DNA of 64,000 nt from Paragonimus westermani (Eukaryota > Platyhelminthes > Trematoda > Plagiorchiida > Troglotrematidae), in the NCBI GenBank assembly GCA_008508345.1, contig QNGE01000748.1, positions 60,368-124,367 of the forward strand. Direction: 5' to 3'. Below, piece by piece: positions 38,161 through 51,600 of this stretch. Each line of letters opens with the position of its first letter. Position 1 is the stretch's first letter. The position numbers were made by a program, and so were the translations under genes. A model generated the notes under the pieces. It was not told the origin of the DNA, made no database searches, and saw only the letters and a program-made list of their open reading frames with translations.

Positions 38161-38385
38161 CTATTGGGCACAATCTACTGCTTGTTCTTTTGTCATGTGC
38201 ATCGGCTGCATTGGTCGGTATACAACCGCAACTGTGATATTTGTCCCATGGGAGCTTGGTACATCGAAACTCATTTCGAGACTTTGCCTTTGAAGTCTAT
38301 AACCGGAATGCATACCCCAGTGTGGAAGCTCACTAGTACTGTAAAAGCTTTGAAGTTTGTTAACCTCCAACCAACCAGAAAGCAA
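38161..38385 (-). mobile_element. CR1-like LINE endonuclease fragment
   Basis: The minus-strand frame contains YRLQRQSLEMSFDVPSSHG, followed by TNITVAVVYRPMQP. This matches the ES.W..+.L......+.V.VVYRPP block of the apurinic-like endonuclease of CR1/jockey LINEs. It is a short fragment. It might be a displaced part of the LINE at 40.1-42.6 kb, but that element has its own endonuclease start. Confidence 0.6.
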
Positions 38386-40080
38386 TTATATCGTTACTCA
38401 CAACCAGGCAAAAACTATTTAACACGCAAGAAGCTGTCACTTTATCAAAAGTTGCCTATGGACAGCACGATTAAAATTTGCACCGTTTTCCCAAAATTGA
38501 TTTGATTTTGCTTGTTTTATTGATCAAGATTAACTCTTGAAACATTGATGAAAATCATATCACGATAGCTTATTCGGGAATAGATTTAAATAAAACAAAA
38601 TAATGAGTATTGCTCTGTTCCCCCATAAATACTGTGGTTATTGCCACGATATCAAAAATATTGCGGGGTGTTACATCGTACTGTGTTTACATCAACCAGA
38701 AAACAAGTTTGCAGAAGGTCAAATTTTAAATACAATCTATAAGCTATGTTTCAGACCATATATTTGGTTGGTGAATGTGTAATTCAAGTGGGCACACAAA
38801 GATTCTTCCTACTGTCACCGAAATACATGCATAAATATGAGGAACGTGAGAGCTCAAAATATAACAATGACCCTTTAGGCAGACCAGCTCATCGTGGACT
38901 GGCACCTAATGACAAAATCAAACCAAAATTAATATAGGCCTGAGACAAATATAATAATCCTCTTCTAACCCACTTACCCCATCGAAGGCTAGCCAACTAA
39001 ACTAGATATTTTCCCTCCGGTCCCGTGTGACTTCTGTAAGAATGTGGGACTCAAGAGGTACCATGCTTACAATACACCCGTAGACTACAGCTCCAAAGGT
39101 GAAGTGTTCTTGGTCACTGCTAAGCAGGCAGCAAAATTTATCGGTGCAATCTTATTTTTAAAATTTAGTGAACACTCTACTCCAGACGACTAACACGGTC
39201 GGGCTATAGAAACCCTGCATCATCTAATTGCTACTTATCTCCGTATTGCATAGATCGTATGGGAATAAATGTCACCTTCGCAACCGTGATATATTTCACA
39301 CCCTATACTGGATGTCTGTTATGAGCATTATTTACCTCTCACCTTACGGGACTACACGTAATTCATAGGTGCTATCGCGTGCTAAGTTATCGAGACGAGA
39401 AAAACCAGAACAGAAATGAGGGCAGTACTGGATAATCTCAGTTTGTCGGAAACACAACAACTGTTTACAAAGGAACAAACCGTAACCGATTCAACGACTG
39501 ATACACAAGTTCGAGGTACAGGCCTAACGCACGCGGATTTCCTCGTTTTTTCCTCACCAACGTCATCTGGGCGTCCGTTGATCTGGAAGATAATAATTGA
39601 AAACAGTGTGTGGCACTGCTTTTGCGGAATGTATCAGATATCAAGAACAGAGCAAGATTACTCGCGCTATGCTGTTTCAAAGAAATGGAAATCAAGCAAT
39701 GCTCTGAAGCAATCACTAGGTGCGCTGATAACGACCCCGAAGACTAATAAGCCTATAAGAAAGGGACTGCTGTCTAAGAAGGGTCTGAGGACAAAGCTTG
39801 AAAGGCTCCCTGTTTTCCTCGCCGGCCGTTTCCTGTAGTTACAGTGAACAGGTGTTCTACGAGATCTACCCTAAAAAGGGTGTTTGAGAATTAAATCATT
39901 ACACAGTTGTCAAAGATCACGTGGAAACAAATCAAGAATTTCAAGTCCAGACTCGTATGTGACATTTCTTAAGCTCGTGTGTGGTGATTGTCACTAAAAC
40001 TATTTCTCAACACACCTGTTTTATTACATTGTTGATTATAAACTTTACGTGTGCACTTGCAAACTAAATACCTGATTTCT
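38386..40080. other. No gene firmly recognised; holds the longest ORF of the window
   Basis: The ORF 39416-39838 (+, 140 codons, from ATG) is Ser/Thr-rich with a basic C-terminal part. It has no recognisable domain, signal peptide or membrane segment. At this length a chance ORF in 64 kb is unsurprising, so it is not called as a gene. Confidence 0.3.
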
Positions 40081-42620
40081 CTAGTTGGAGTTTTATTACC
40101 ACTGCGTCGAAGCTAGCCGGACAATACCGGTCACCCAGTTTGAAGATGGGTGTGACCATCACCTCTTTTCATGCACTAGGGAGAATGCCACTCTGAGGTG
40201 TCTGCTATAAACATGTTATAAAAAGGTTCTGCCAGGCTAGCAGCTGCTTCTCTGAAAACACTGGGATGGGTCTTTTCCGGACCCATTGCACTGTATGAAT
40301 TAACAGTGGCTAAAAGTTTTTCAACATCCGATACAAGGAAATCAGCGTTAACGAGTGGTTGCCGAAAGTTCTGCTACGGTAAGATGGGATGTCAATTCAG
40401 CAATACGATATCGTAGGCTGCCGGGTAGTACTGCCTGACTAATTCGGCCACAGCTACGGGGTCAGATTAAGTCTCCCCGTCGGGTAGTCGCAAATAAGAA
40501 GCTGAAGATTTGTTTTTTTTCTCAGTGGTCGCATACGCTCAACTGAGAAGTTTTTGTTCCCGCGGGCCCTGAGGGGGATCTTTTCTTGTATAATTTGGTA
40601 TACTCACGAATCTCCTGCCTGCAATCATTCCTAACAATGTTGAACGCAATTAGGTTTCCCGAGTTTTCCGTAAGCTTATGCTTTGCGAATAACTGGGGAT
40701 GGTCATCAAGGAGACGACGTCTTCTGCACAGAATTGGTGGCTGAGAAGAGAAGCTGCACAGTCTCTGCGCTACAGTTAAGTCGTACACATTCTGAATCGC
40801 GTTTTGGAACAGATGGTGATTCTGGTTCACAGTCATGCTCAATAAGAAGTGAACCTAGATAGCTTCCCAGGCCGGTGAAATCAGCCTGATTAAAATATCA
40901 AACTATGGACATTTTTGCTGGTTATTGCAAACCGTAACGGATGAGATCAGAGGTGAGGTCACTGTGTCTAACTTGCGGTTTGATGATGGTCCTGAGAATA
41001 GTGTCTTGTTTGGAGGAGTCGGACAAGATAGAACAAGGGATAACCCCTACAGAAGTGAATATACGCCACGCAATGCTAATCGGAGAGAGAGTATGCCACA
41101 TCTATCAGAGGTCTGAAATCCACCAATAATTCTGAATGTTGGGAGATGCCACTAGAAGAAAATGGAAGAGCCCGCACTCTCCCTTGAGTGGAGTCAGCGC
41201 CGTAAAATGTGTATCCGTAGACCAGGTCTCTGTAAGCGTAACCATATAAGGTTGAATTTCACGAGCCAACTTCCCGATTATCGGCAATTTATTGAACAGA
41301 CTCAGACAGTTCATATATATACATTTAAAAATTATTTCCTCGTCTGCTTTCGCAAAATAGAAGAAGCAGAATGCGGGAAAGAACCAGGAAAATAAGATCT
41401 AAGATTGAAGAATGTTGAGGATCGGGCTCGGTTTTTTCAGCCGAGTTGTTCCGACGGCCCTTCTTTACGGCTGGTGGCGCAACCTAACCGTTTGTGCGTA
41501 CGTCAACGACCCCACATGGAGCGTGACTAGCACTGGCGGTGTTGCAACCCGCAGCTTCTGTGCCCTTGTCCAATTTCGTTTTTCGGTGGGATGGTCGGAA
41601 ATTTTCACTCAAAAAATGTGATTTATTCGGTTCCTTGGGAAATGATTTGGAAGAGGGCAATATGTGCTGTGTTATGAGGCCACTGGTGAAAATACCTAAT
41701 AGGACGGGCCAAAGAAATGCTTTTCAGTTACACGAATCGATTCCAACAGGCTAGTTTCGTTGGGAGAAATAATTTTCTGCGGGGGCGCTTGGTAAGTTTT
41801 TGGGAAGGTGATTCGTAAGATGGTTTTTAAGTGGATTCAGTGCCTTCAACATTTGTGACTGTGCTTTGGGCGTCAGCAGTTGGAGTAACGATTATAGAAA
41901 CAACGTCTCCGCTTTCTACGGTGGGCGCAGTTGCCTGAGTGGCCACTTTAAGACCAGAAACTAAAACCTCGGTCACCAGCTTAAGCTTTCAGCCGGCTAT
42001 GATTTGTGACTTAGCCACCTGCTCGCATCTCACCCCCTGTTGCTGACAGCGATCAAAAGATAAGCCTCTTTGGTGGGCGTTAGCGTATCTCAAAGTCACT
42101 GTTTTTTCCCACGAATGCTTCGTGGCTGAACATGGCTGGTTAGTCTACCACAAGGCCACGTACTCATGGAATCGACATCTCTTTGGTACTAGCACTACGA
42201 ATAATCCACTAGGGACAGCCAGTGCATAATGCGGTACTGTGACATACAAGCCGGATTTTCTGGTTCTGGTTACCCATTATACTTGTAAACCAAATTTGTG
42301 CAACGTGGGCACAGCCAAGGAAAGCGTTCTTCTGAAGTAAACTGTCTGTCAACGGTCCTGTGAAAGACAACATGAAATTTATCAGCCAGAGGTCCAGTAA
42401 ACCATGCGCACGAGTCACACAAACGAACATCAAAATGGCGCCTATCGGCATGGCAACATGTTGTGTTAGACCAGTTAACTCCGACTCGACCTCGTCTCGC
42501 AGCACCCTCTGCGTGGTACGCACTGGTTCAACGGTTACAGCCAGCCTTTCACATTCTTCTAACGTTCGTCGTGCTGGGTTGTCATCTCACTCAATTACTG
42601 CATTCTCCCGAACGGGACAC
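40081..42620 (-). mobile_element. CR1-like LINE: ORF1 zinc finger, endonuclease and RT start
   Basis: Minus strand, broken frames, colinear from high to low coordinates. First comes an ORF1 part (about 42620-41700): a segment with VRTTQRVLRDEVESELTG; then CDSCAWFTGPLADKF and ERFPWLCPRCTNLVY, a PHD-like zinc finger of the kind found in CR1 ORF1; then a Ser/Thr/Pro-rich linker with VESGDVVSIIVTPTADAQS and a basic KRPRRK. Next is the endonuclease start (41314-41105) with LFNKLPIIGKLAREIQPYMV and TLTETWSTDTH. Then a linker (40842-40522) with IVRNDCRQEIREYTKLYKKR. Finally the RT start (about 40330-40081) with GPEKTHPSVFREAAASLAEP and SAWKEVMVTPIFK. It is truncated before the catalytic FADD region. 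It is about 2.5 kb and the most complete LINE here, but inactive. Confidence 0.8.
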
Positions 42621-45600
42621 TTGAGACCGTTCGCCTCATTAATGACTCTGGTGCAGGGTGGAATAACGATCAGAAAAATTGTCAAATCAGATAGTCGATA
42701 TTCACATTCTATCTTTACTGTAGTTATCAACAAGCCTTAGACATTACGTTAGATTGTAACCTACCCAGCATGATCAACCCAATCCAAAACCGGTACATTG
42801 GGGATATTATTCAGCTTGCTGACTAAATATTTATAACCTGACTAATGAAATTTCAGAACAATCAAACACCAAAATCTTCCACATTTTACGTTAGAATTAT
42901 TCTCTCGCATGTTCTTCCCTGTTGTCCACTCCCAGAAGTGGTAAGGGAAAAGGTCGTGTTCAAAGTTGGACGAGTGAACCTCAGTGGAATTGTAGGATAG
43001 CTAGCGTTTGTTACACACCCACATCGAATTCTTCCGTGTTTCAAGAGTTGTTACAAGTGGCTTGTTGAACTGAATGTCGATTTCGTGTCCTATTTTTCAA
43101 CCCACAGATTTCAATAATATGAGCAAACCTTATGACACAATTTGCCTTTGCAAGGAAATAAGCTAACCCAAAGACGGTACAAACGATTAATTGAGTCAGA
43201 ATATTTTCTACGAACTTTACACGACAAAATCACGTGGATGTGGCATTGACTTGACATCTAACCTCTTTCTGGTTGCTTTGAAATTACGGGAAATGTTTAT
43301 AGGATGTTTGAAATGCCACAGTTTATAATGAAAGTTTAATCTACTGTATTCCTCGGGGAATACTTTGAGAGAACATTTATAACAATGTCGCAAGAAACAG
43401 CACGAAATTTTTGGTTGGTCAGCTCCAAAGAAATTTGTTATGCTTTGCACATTTCCTCACTGTTTGAAGTTACGCTTTCTTGAACTACACAGCGTTTGAT
43501 TAGACACCTAGTCGTGATCCTTTCATGCCAATTTGTTCCTTTGTGTTCTCCTTATCACATTATTTCAATCAGTGTTATCTCCATTCGGTCAATTACAAAG
43601 TATCTATTTGTTTCATAAGAAAATATTTCAAGCTGAGGCAACGTCAACGTTGTGTTCGGTTGTACTTCTGGCCGCTTGTGATTGTAGCTGCAACTGACGT
43701 TTTAATTTAATGCTTTGATCGAGTTTCCCGAACAACTGTAAAAAGCTACGATGCTTAAAAGTTCTGACTCGGTTGATTGGAAACACTACCAAGTTGGTTA
43801 TATTGCTGTCCTGATTTCGAAACGCATTTTTCGTTACCTCAAAATTACGCTAAATTTCTCATAAGTCAGTACGATATACTCCTGTTCGAAAGTTAATACA
43901 TCAGTTGAGAGAAAGAGTGGAGTCACTGGTGGCGATTTGCTCGCCCTGTAAAGTCCAGGTAGGCAAAAATGGTCTCGCCAGTCTTAGAGGACGTGTGTGT
44001 AGGCCAGCACGGTCACGTGAAATGGGTACCTCACGCATGAGAGGCTGACGACAGAAAACTAAATGTTTTACATGACTATTTTCAATAACAAAATTGGGTA
44101 AAATACAGCCTGATTATCTTTTAACCACCAATCTACAACTGTTCTTCACCACAATTATTGAACACATTGATTGACCCGGTGTTGATCGGTTCAACCGTTT
44201 GCTGTGCTGATGAGGATGGATTGGTCTTTATCGTTTCCCATGTAAAATGCGTAAGATGATTTGTTACTATTGATTTCAACTGGTTGCCAAGTTTTTCAAC
44301 TTCTTGCAATGAAGGAATTGAAACGACATACATAAAACCTGTCAGTGTTCACCAGCAATGCGTTTTTCATTTGAGGAGTTATTCCGGTAATTTTTCAGGT
44401 GAGGAGGAGCTTTTGTTGGTTGCTAGTACAAATCTGTTGATAACAGTCTTAGCAGCGTTTTTGACCTTACAACAACGATATGCTATAAGCATTTTGGTTG
44501 TCCGCAATGTAATTATTCTTATTATTATCCATTGTCGTTGTTTGTCTTCCTTTCTCATTGGATACCTTCACTAATACAGTGTTCATGATAGACATTTCCG
44601 AAGGATGTATCGGTCGGAACCTGTCTTCTGTCCTGTATGCTATACTTAGAGAATATTTGTGAATTTTGTCGATTCGATGGTGGGTTAAGTTCTTCTGCTG
44701 TTCTAATGGTATAAAACTATCAGAATTTGCATTTGCTACACCTGAAAACGTTAACTCAACGGCACTCCTAAGAGCAGAGTTGCAATGCATCAGTCTCACA
44801 GTGGGGCTTCCAACTAATCGACAATATAGTTTTTTTTTCGTTTTTTGGAGCTTACTAGTGTGATTTGGTCCGGAGAAAAACTTTGCTCTGAAGACACTGT
44901 TCAGTAGTGGATCATGGGATAAACATATTTTTCTCGTGTATTCTAGAAGCTATAAAATTTGCCGCACACCAAGAATTGTAATCTTCAAGCTCAGTGATAC
45001 GGTAACTGATACAGTTATATTCCGTGGGCCCCGTTGAGAAAATCGACCGTCTGCTTCAGCTGAATTTCGGGAAAAAAAAGGAACATGTAGGCCGTGGAAC
45101 TAGTCGCTTTAGTGATGTGTTCACTTATTTTGAGTTTCAGTGCAAACTAAAACTACCTGTCTGACTATATATTGATGGGTTTTCTTCTACTGGTTCCAGT
45201 ATCATAGTTATTCGTTTTGTTCTGTTCTAATGTACTCTGAGATGCATACACAGTATAAGAATGATGGTTTTATGTCATTCAGTAGTTCCGAAGTTAACCC
45301 AGTTAATCAATCCGTTACACATCCTTATATTTTGACGATGGTTCATTCACGAGTTTCTGCTTTTTAACTTTTCGTCTTCTGTATCGGCAACTTTAATTTC
45401 ATTCTTCGACAGTCTGGTCTTTTTATTTCAGTAATCACCTTTATCTTGAAGACGATGATTTTTATGGCTTTGTTAAGTCAGAAAATTGGCATAGATTCGT
45501 ACGTTAGAAATTCCATTGAATCTGAAGACACCCTCTTTACTAAATTTTACTTATGGATGTTCAGATCAAACACTGATAAACAAGACTGCATTGAGGTTAT

Positions 45601-48600
45601 TTTAAGCAATTCAACTTTGAGATTGGTTGCAAGATGTGTACAGTTCAGTGTACCAAAATGTGTTTCAAATGTGTTTCTAATTTTTAAATCCCCCTCTATG
45701 CTAACACATTACATAGAAATTTATCTAACGGCAGATAAAAAAATTATTATGTGTCCCTCAGAAATACGGTATTCGATTTGACCGTTCAAAACTGGTTTTG
45801 TATTGTCGTTTAGTCCTGCTTTCTCTTTCGGATATGATTTGTTAGTAGCAATTCATAAGCGTTGGTACATATCATTTCTTTCTGTGGGACCCAGTCAGCT
45901 CCTCCAGTTGATATTCTTGCTCAGATCAGGACGATCTCGAACAACTAGCGTGAAATCTCTAGACTGTCTCATTGATTTTCGGAATTCTGAGAGTTCATTT
46001 GCTTTTTTCATAATGTAATGAACTGTGCTTACTTCCCCCCCTTTGTACTCTAGTAAGTTTATCAAGTTTTTTAGCACAAGAAGATACCGATTGTCTTTGA
46101 TCATCGTTATACAGCTCTTCCACAAATAAACTGAGTACGTTCATACAGATTAAACAGTTTCTAAGTAAGTACGCAGTTATTGAGTCACCCTATGAGGATT
46201 GTTGAAATAGCCTAGTGTTTGTTTTTCATTCGCCAGTGTGACCGCCATTCAACTGAAATTATGCATATTTTCAGTTTTGAAGACAAGTGAACGTAAATCC
46301 TCCTTACCTTCTACGACAGAACCTGTTTTTTCATACCATACATCGTATACGCACCGTGGGTGGAGTTTCAAGCTAAAACCCTGAGATTTTTATTCAAAAA
46401 AGTGTACATTACGTCATTAGGCAATTGCATTTCCTTCTACAATATGATGGTATACAGGTAAAACTCATTTCGCTGTGACTACTAATTACGCTAGTTCTGT
46501 TATGGCTAGCTTATCACATTATTTGTTCCTCTTCACACTCACTGGTTGTTTGTAATGTTTCCTACTCCCCCTCGTTTGCAGAAAGCCTACTCCGGGGGGA
46601 GGCAAAATAGTGTTCCCTTCGTGAGTTTGTTCCCCTTTTCGGAAGGAATGGACTTAAATTTTCCGGAATTCGGTCGATGCTTTTGCGAAGCACCCAGCGT
46701 GACAATGTGAAATTGCACATGCGTTGAGGATTGGAAGTGTACTGTGGTTGTGTGATTGGAGAGCCAAAACAAGCATACTTTTAGTTAGTCATATTTGGAC
46801 CTTCCGAATAGTCTCGCATAGATGTTAGCAACAAAAATACTCGAAACTTGCAAAAAATGACTAAACCGGTGTCGAATCTTCCAGAATCTTTTTGCCTTAC
46901 ACCAAAAATATTTTTACTGAACTGAAATTTCGTCATTCATATCTACCCCATGTATGAGCCAAAGAACGACCTCTTGTACTCACAACCTTTCGACCAGAAA
47001 ATCAACGCTACAATTATGGCTGCATTCTAATTCAGAGTTAGTACGTGAGACCAAATGATTGATGCACTGTACTATTAAAGACCAGCTTTCAGTCAATTCG
47101 TCTGAGTGCTTTCGGTGCGTAAGTGGAGCGTGTTCACAGACACACAAATAACCTACAATTTACGCCATGTTTGTTACTAGGTTTAACAAAATTTTAATCT
47201 CTTGTTTGTATTGTCTATCAAATATGAAAGTACCCAAAGTCAGTCAATGGGGTAATAAGATGACAAGATTTTAAACATTTGCATGGTCGGGCCATTCCAG
47301 TGAGTTTCTGATTAGGGCAATCGTCTTTCTTTGGGCAGTCAAGCTACTGTTTATATAACTGTATATACAAGTGAGCTAATGTTATCACAAACACATCAAT
47401 TTCTTTTGTAAGATATTATTTAAGAAGACCGTTGCTCACACAGACATTCATGTGTAGTGTATAGGCTTGCCTTGTTGTCGGCACTTAACTAGGCTTGATA
47501 TGATCCGATTTAGTTACCGGTAGCACCCCGCAAAAAGTCATTCTGTACTTCGTAAATGTACTTCTTCCAACTTAGTGTTTCCACTTGAAAGAATTTCTTC
47601 CTCAGAGGGTCATACGCTATTACAATCTTTCAGACTGTCTGGTTTCCATCCTCTCAGCTCATATCCGCTTCAGTGCGCATACTGTAACTTAACATTTATG
47701 CAGACGTATGGATTATCAATCTGGTTGTATTCAACATGTAATTAACTACTTATTGATGTCTGGTTTTTACTGCTTCACGCCTTCTCGCCAGACTTCATCA
47801 AACAGTCGGTCACGTGGGTGACACTGCTCGTCTAGTGACAGTACGTTCGCTCGTTGTCAATACAACACACATTATCAATGTAATTCAACCAGGTGCCATG
47901 GTTTAGTCCGAATTGACTGTATCCTACACCGTTTTCCTTTCCGGAGCATCGTAGTTCTTAGCAGTGCGAAAAACATTTCGCTCCTTTCCCGCTTTCTCAG
48001 CAACAATCGAGACTTTTCCATCCAACTGAATTTGGCTCAAACACACCACCAGTAGATCTGATGACAAAAATCCCCTGATCGAATAACCGCATTTTCGTTA
48101 ATCCATAAGTACCCCTAAGCAGTTCCAGGTTACTGAATTTGATCATGTACTCATAGGATGCTTGTCGCAGAATACGTTGCAAATTGTACGATATTGATAA
48201 GATTTCGTCCACTTAAAACGGGCTGCTTTTTTATCCCCGGTTCTAATCTGAAAATCCTACTGACAGTGCATAAATTTTTCATCTGGCGATAACTTCCAGT
48301 TCACGTTTGGCCAGTTAGTTGTGATTTAACTTTCACATTGCAACACATGTTTATCATTGAATCCTTTTTTGAAACTCAAATTTAATTGGTTGCTCACTGG
48401 TCTGACAATAGTACAGCTTATTAAGGTGGAAAATCACAGTCATTTTTGAAAAAGAACTGCCTCACACCGGCATATGCAGAGTCTGCAAGCCGTACACAAT
48501 CAATGCCACAGCATATAATATAAACTGGCCAAGTGTCAACATTCGAATGGTAGTTTTTAAGTGTTCGAAATCAGGCGCTAACTCATGTAGGTACTCATCA

Positions 48601-51600
48601 ACATTAGGCTTTAATAACGTTCACTATTGTGCGAATTGTCCAAGAACTCAGAATATTCACAGTGATTTATCCAATTTTCTGGTTTGTTGGACATTCCACT
48701 TTACTACTTAAATTATCAGAGTAGGTAACAATCGTTATCATTTTTTGTTTGATTAGCCTGAACTGGTGATCTAAAAACCCAGGGCCAAATATGTTAAAAT
48801 AAGCTTCTGTACTGGTACGACTTACGCTTCGAATACAAATCATCTAAATAATTTCGTATACAGGTGGGATAACCTGTAGAACACATCACACTTCAAATAC
48901 ACCTGAAAGTTTTAAAGCTGCATGTCGTTTAAGGTTGTACAGTGTTCACATTAATCACCCGTAAGTCCCAAGAAGGATTTTCAATTTTACGAAACAATCA
49001 CAGTGTCCGGCCTCCGATTAGTAACTTATGCCATACTCAGTTCAATGGAAAATTAGCTACACCTTAAATGAGAAGTTTTGATCACCGGGTTGTCGGTTAG
49101 ATTATGTCCAGCGATTATGTTTTTACTATTCTGAAACACGGTACGCTATTCACAGAAGGTTGTGGTTGAGAATAGAAATATGCTCATTTATTCATTTCCA
49201 ATTCCACAGTATTAACTCTGTGGTTAACACGTTAGCCTCCGAAACACAGACCAGGATATAAAGGCCGAACTTTGAGTCTAGTGCATTCTTTTAAATTGGA
49301 TTAGTCAAAGAGCTCATGTGAATGCCAAAACTCTGCCGCGTTCTTATTGAACACCTTGAATTCAACCAGCTATGTTCACTTAATCAGATGTTGCCCGGTC
49401 TTCCAATATGGTTTGCTCATTATTTTAAAATTCATAAAGATGAATACATCTGAACTCGATAAATCTGGGTTGATCGACTCTCAAGTTCGTACGGAAGAGT
49501 AAATCATGTTTCCTTCTGATGGTCAAAGAAAATGATTTAAACGTTAGCGTTCTCTCATGTCATTACACCTCTTAACTTCAAACACTGCGAATGTATGTGC
49601 GGTTGTCAGTTAGAGTCATCCTGTTTTGTTAATTTACATTTTGTAAAAAGATCAACAGTGCAGTGTAAATTGTCTTGCTTGTTCTCTTTCCATCCGTTAC
49701 CGTGGAGAATGTGATAATTTTCGTACTTAGGTAGCCGCTGTGACAACGCCTATTATGAATGTGGCCTTTTCAAATATGAACACAATTACTAAGACCCGGA
49801 AACCGTCTTTTAGATGATATACCATGAAGTGGATAAGAAAGTGTTTTGATAGATCAAATGGTCCCGAGTGAACGAAAGGAATGCCAACGAGCACGATATG
49901 AGGAGTCAACAGTTGGAGGTAGTAAAACAGGAGAGCGAAATCACTAGGGAACAGTCGGAATTTTCAGGAATGGGTTAAAATTACCAATGGACGGAAAAAC
50001 TGATAGCCATTTGTGTCTCTTTGCACACTACCGAGTTTATTTTACTAGTGGTAATTGTCTATGCAAACCATAAAGTTTGCTTCATTCTTGCGTGATTACT
50101 GAAGCGAAAAGTGTTGGCGCCACAGGTATTAAGACACACCTAACGTAGGTTGTCTGAAACGGTACTTCCGGAATTGCAATTCATTGAGGTGTAAAACGGT
50201 TAGTACGCCCCGCTAGTTGCCACCCGTTGCATTTTCGTTTAGGCGAGTGATCATATTGTTTTCTCAATTGTAAAAATTTGGCGAAGATATAGACCTGTTT
50301 GGCTGCAGCAACACGTATCTGTCTGATTAAAACTAAGGTAGAAACTTCTTCGATTGATAAGCGGAGATGGATGTGATTTTTTAGTGATACGCTAATCATA
50401 ACAGGCCCAGCTAAAGTAACCTGGTTCTGGATAAATCGAGATATGGACATTGATATTTGCCAATGCCCCACGAAACAGCTGTTCTTCATCCATTAGTCTG
50501 TTAGCTCTGGCAATATTAATTGTTTGTTAACACAGAATGAGCGGATGGATACGCCAGATAAAACGTGAACAATACTTTCTAGTGTATTGTCCCACTTCTG
50601 AATATCGTTGGCGAAGAATAGCGGATTCTGTGGCCTGTCGGCAGTTATAGAAATATACACGTAACACCTGGTTTAAGGGTTAGTCCAGTTTGTTTAGCAG
50701 ACTCACACGCATTCAGCCAAGCTGAACGTCGGAGCCAAGTAGAACTTTAGTGCGGGAGTTAGTGAGCGAAAATTCTATTTAGATGGTGAAGACTATCTTG
50801 GAGTGTGTTGAAGCATATCATCCTCGTTCAGAAAGTGAATCTTAATCCCAATAGAAAAAAGTTGGACGAATGATTTATGGTTTCAATTGCAAGAATTCGG
50901 TTTTGCGTTTATTCAATCTTCATCAGTTACTATCAATAAGTCACGCATCAGTCAACGGCTTTTTATTAAAAAGTAACTTGGTACGTTGGCAGAAAGGTGA
51001 AATGCCTTGTACTGGAGACATTGGAAGTTGAAGTGTCCAAAGGTTTTCTATTCCTATCACTACCAATCTGTGTTACAGTTGAACCCAAGTTACTGCATTT
51101 AGCGAGCGTTTGAAAATAGATAAGTTCTGTTTTTAGCCTGAAAATGAACACCCTCACTAGATTTTTACTGTTAGCAAGTTATTTTTGTCAAAATCTTCCA
51201 TACGATCGTAGTTTTTGAATCTATGTTGAATCATTTTGGGTGGTACCAGTGGAATTGACAACTTACCTTGGGTGAAGCCCTTAAAATTTTAAGTGGACAA
51301 TCTAACAAATTGATCAGTATGGTCTCCTAATTTGATCAGTGGTAATCGCATGGAATTTGTTAAAGCCAAAACCAATCAATATTCCCAATCATCGTCTGTC
51401 TGAAGCCCAATATTGATCAAATAGATTATAACGTGTAACCTAATTGGACTGTCTAATAAAGATCAATGAATTCTCTTATTCATATGAGTAACGAAGAATC
51501 GTGATCTTGTTTTAACAAGTGACATGGCTTCAGCCGAGTTGATCTCACCATTGCGATTATTACCAACATAATCGAGCTGATGTTTCCAGAGAAACATGGA

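Noticed and set aside
39416..39838. 140-codon ORF, the longest of the window
   Set aside because: No domain, no splice context and no similarity. By a rough estimate, roughly a hundred stop-free stretches of 75 codons or more are expected by chance in 64 kb of this composition, so length alone is no evidence.
44133..46125. Several minus-strand open stretches that could form a gene with last exon at 44133-44333
   Set aside because: The phases of the best donor and acceptor do not match, no poly(A) signal follows, and no family is recognised.
49217..49262. tRNA-like string TGGTTAACACGTTAGCCTCC
   Set aside because: No B box or T arm follows and the acceptor strands do not pair. It may be an ancient tRNA relic at most.
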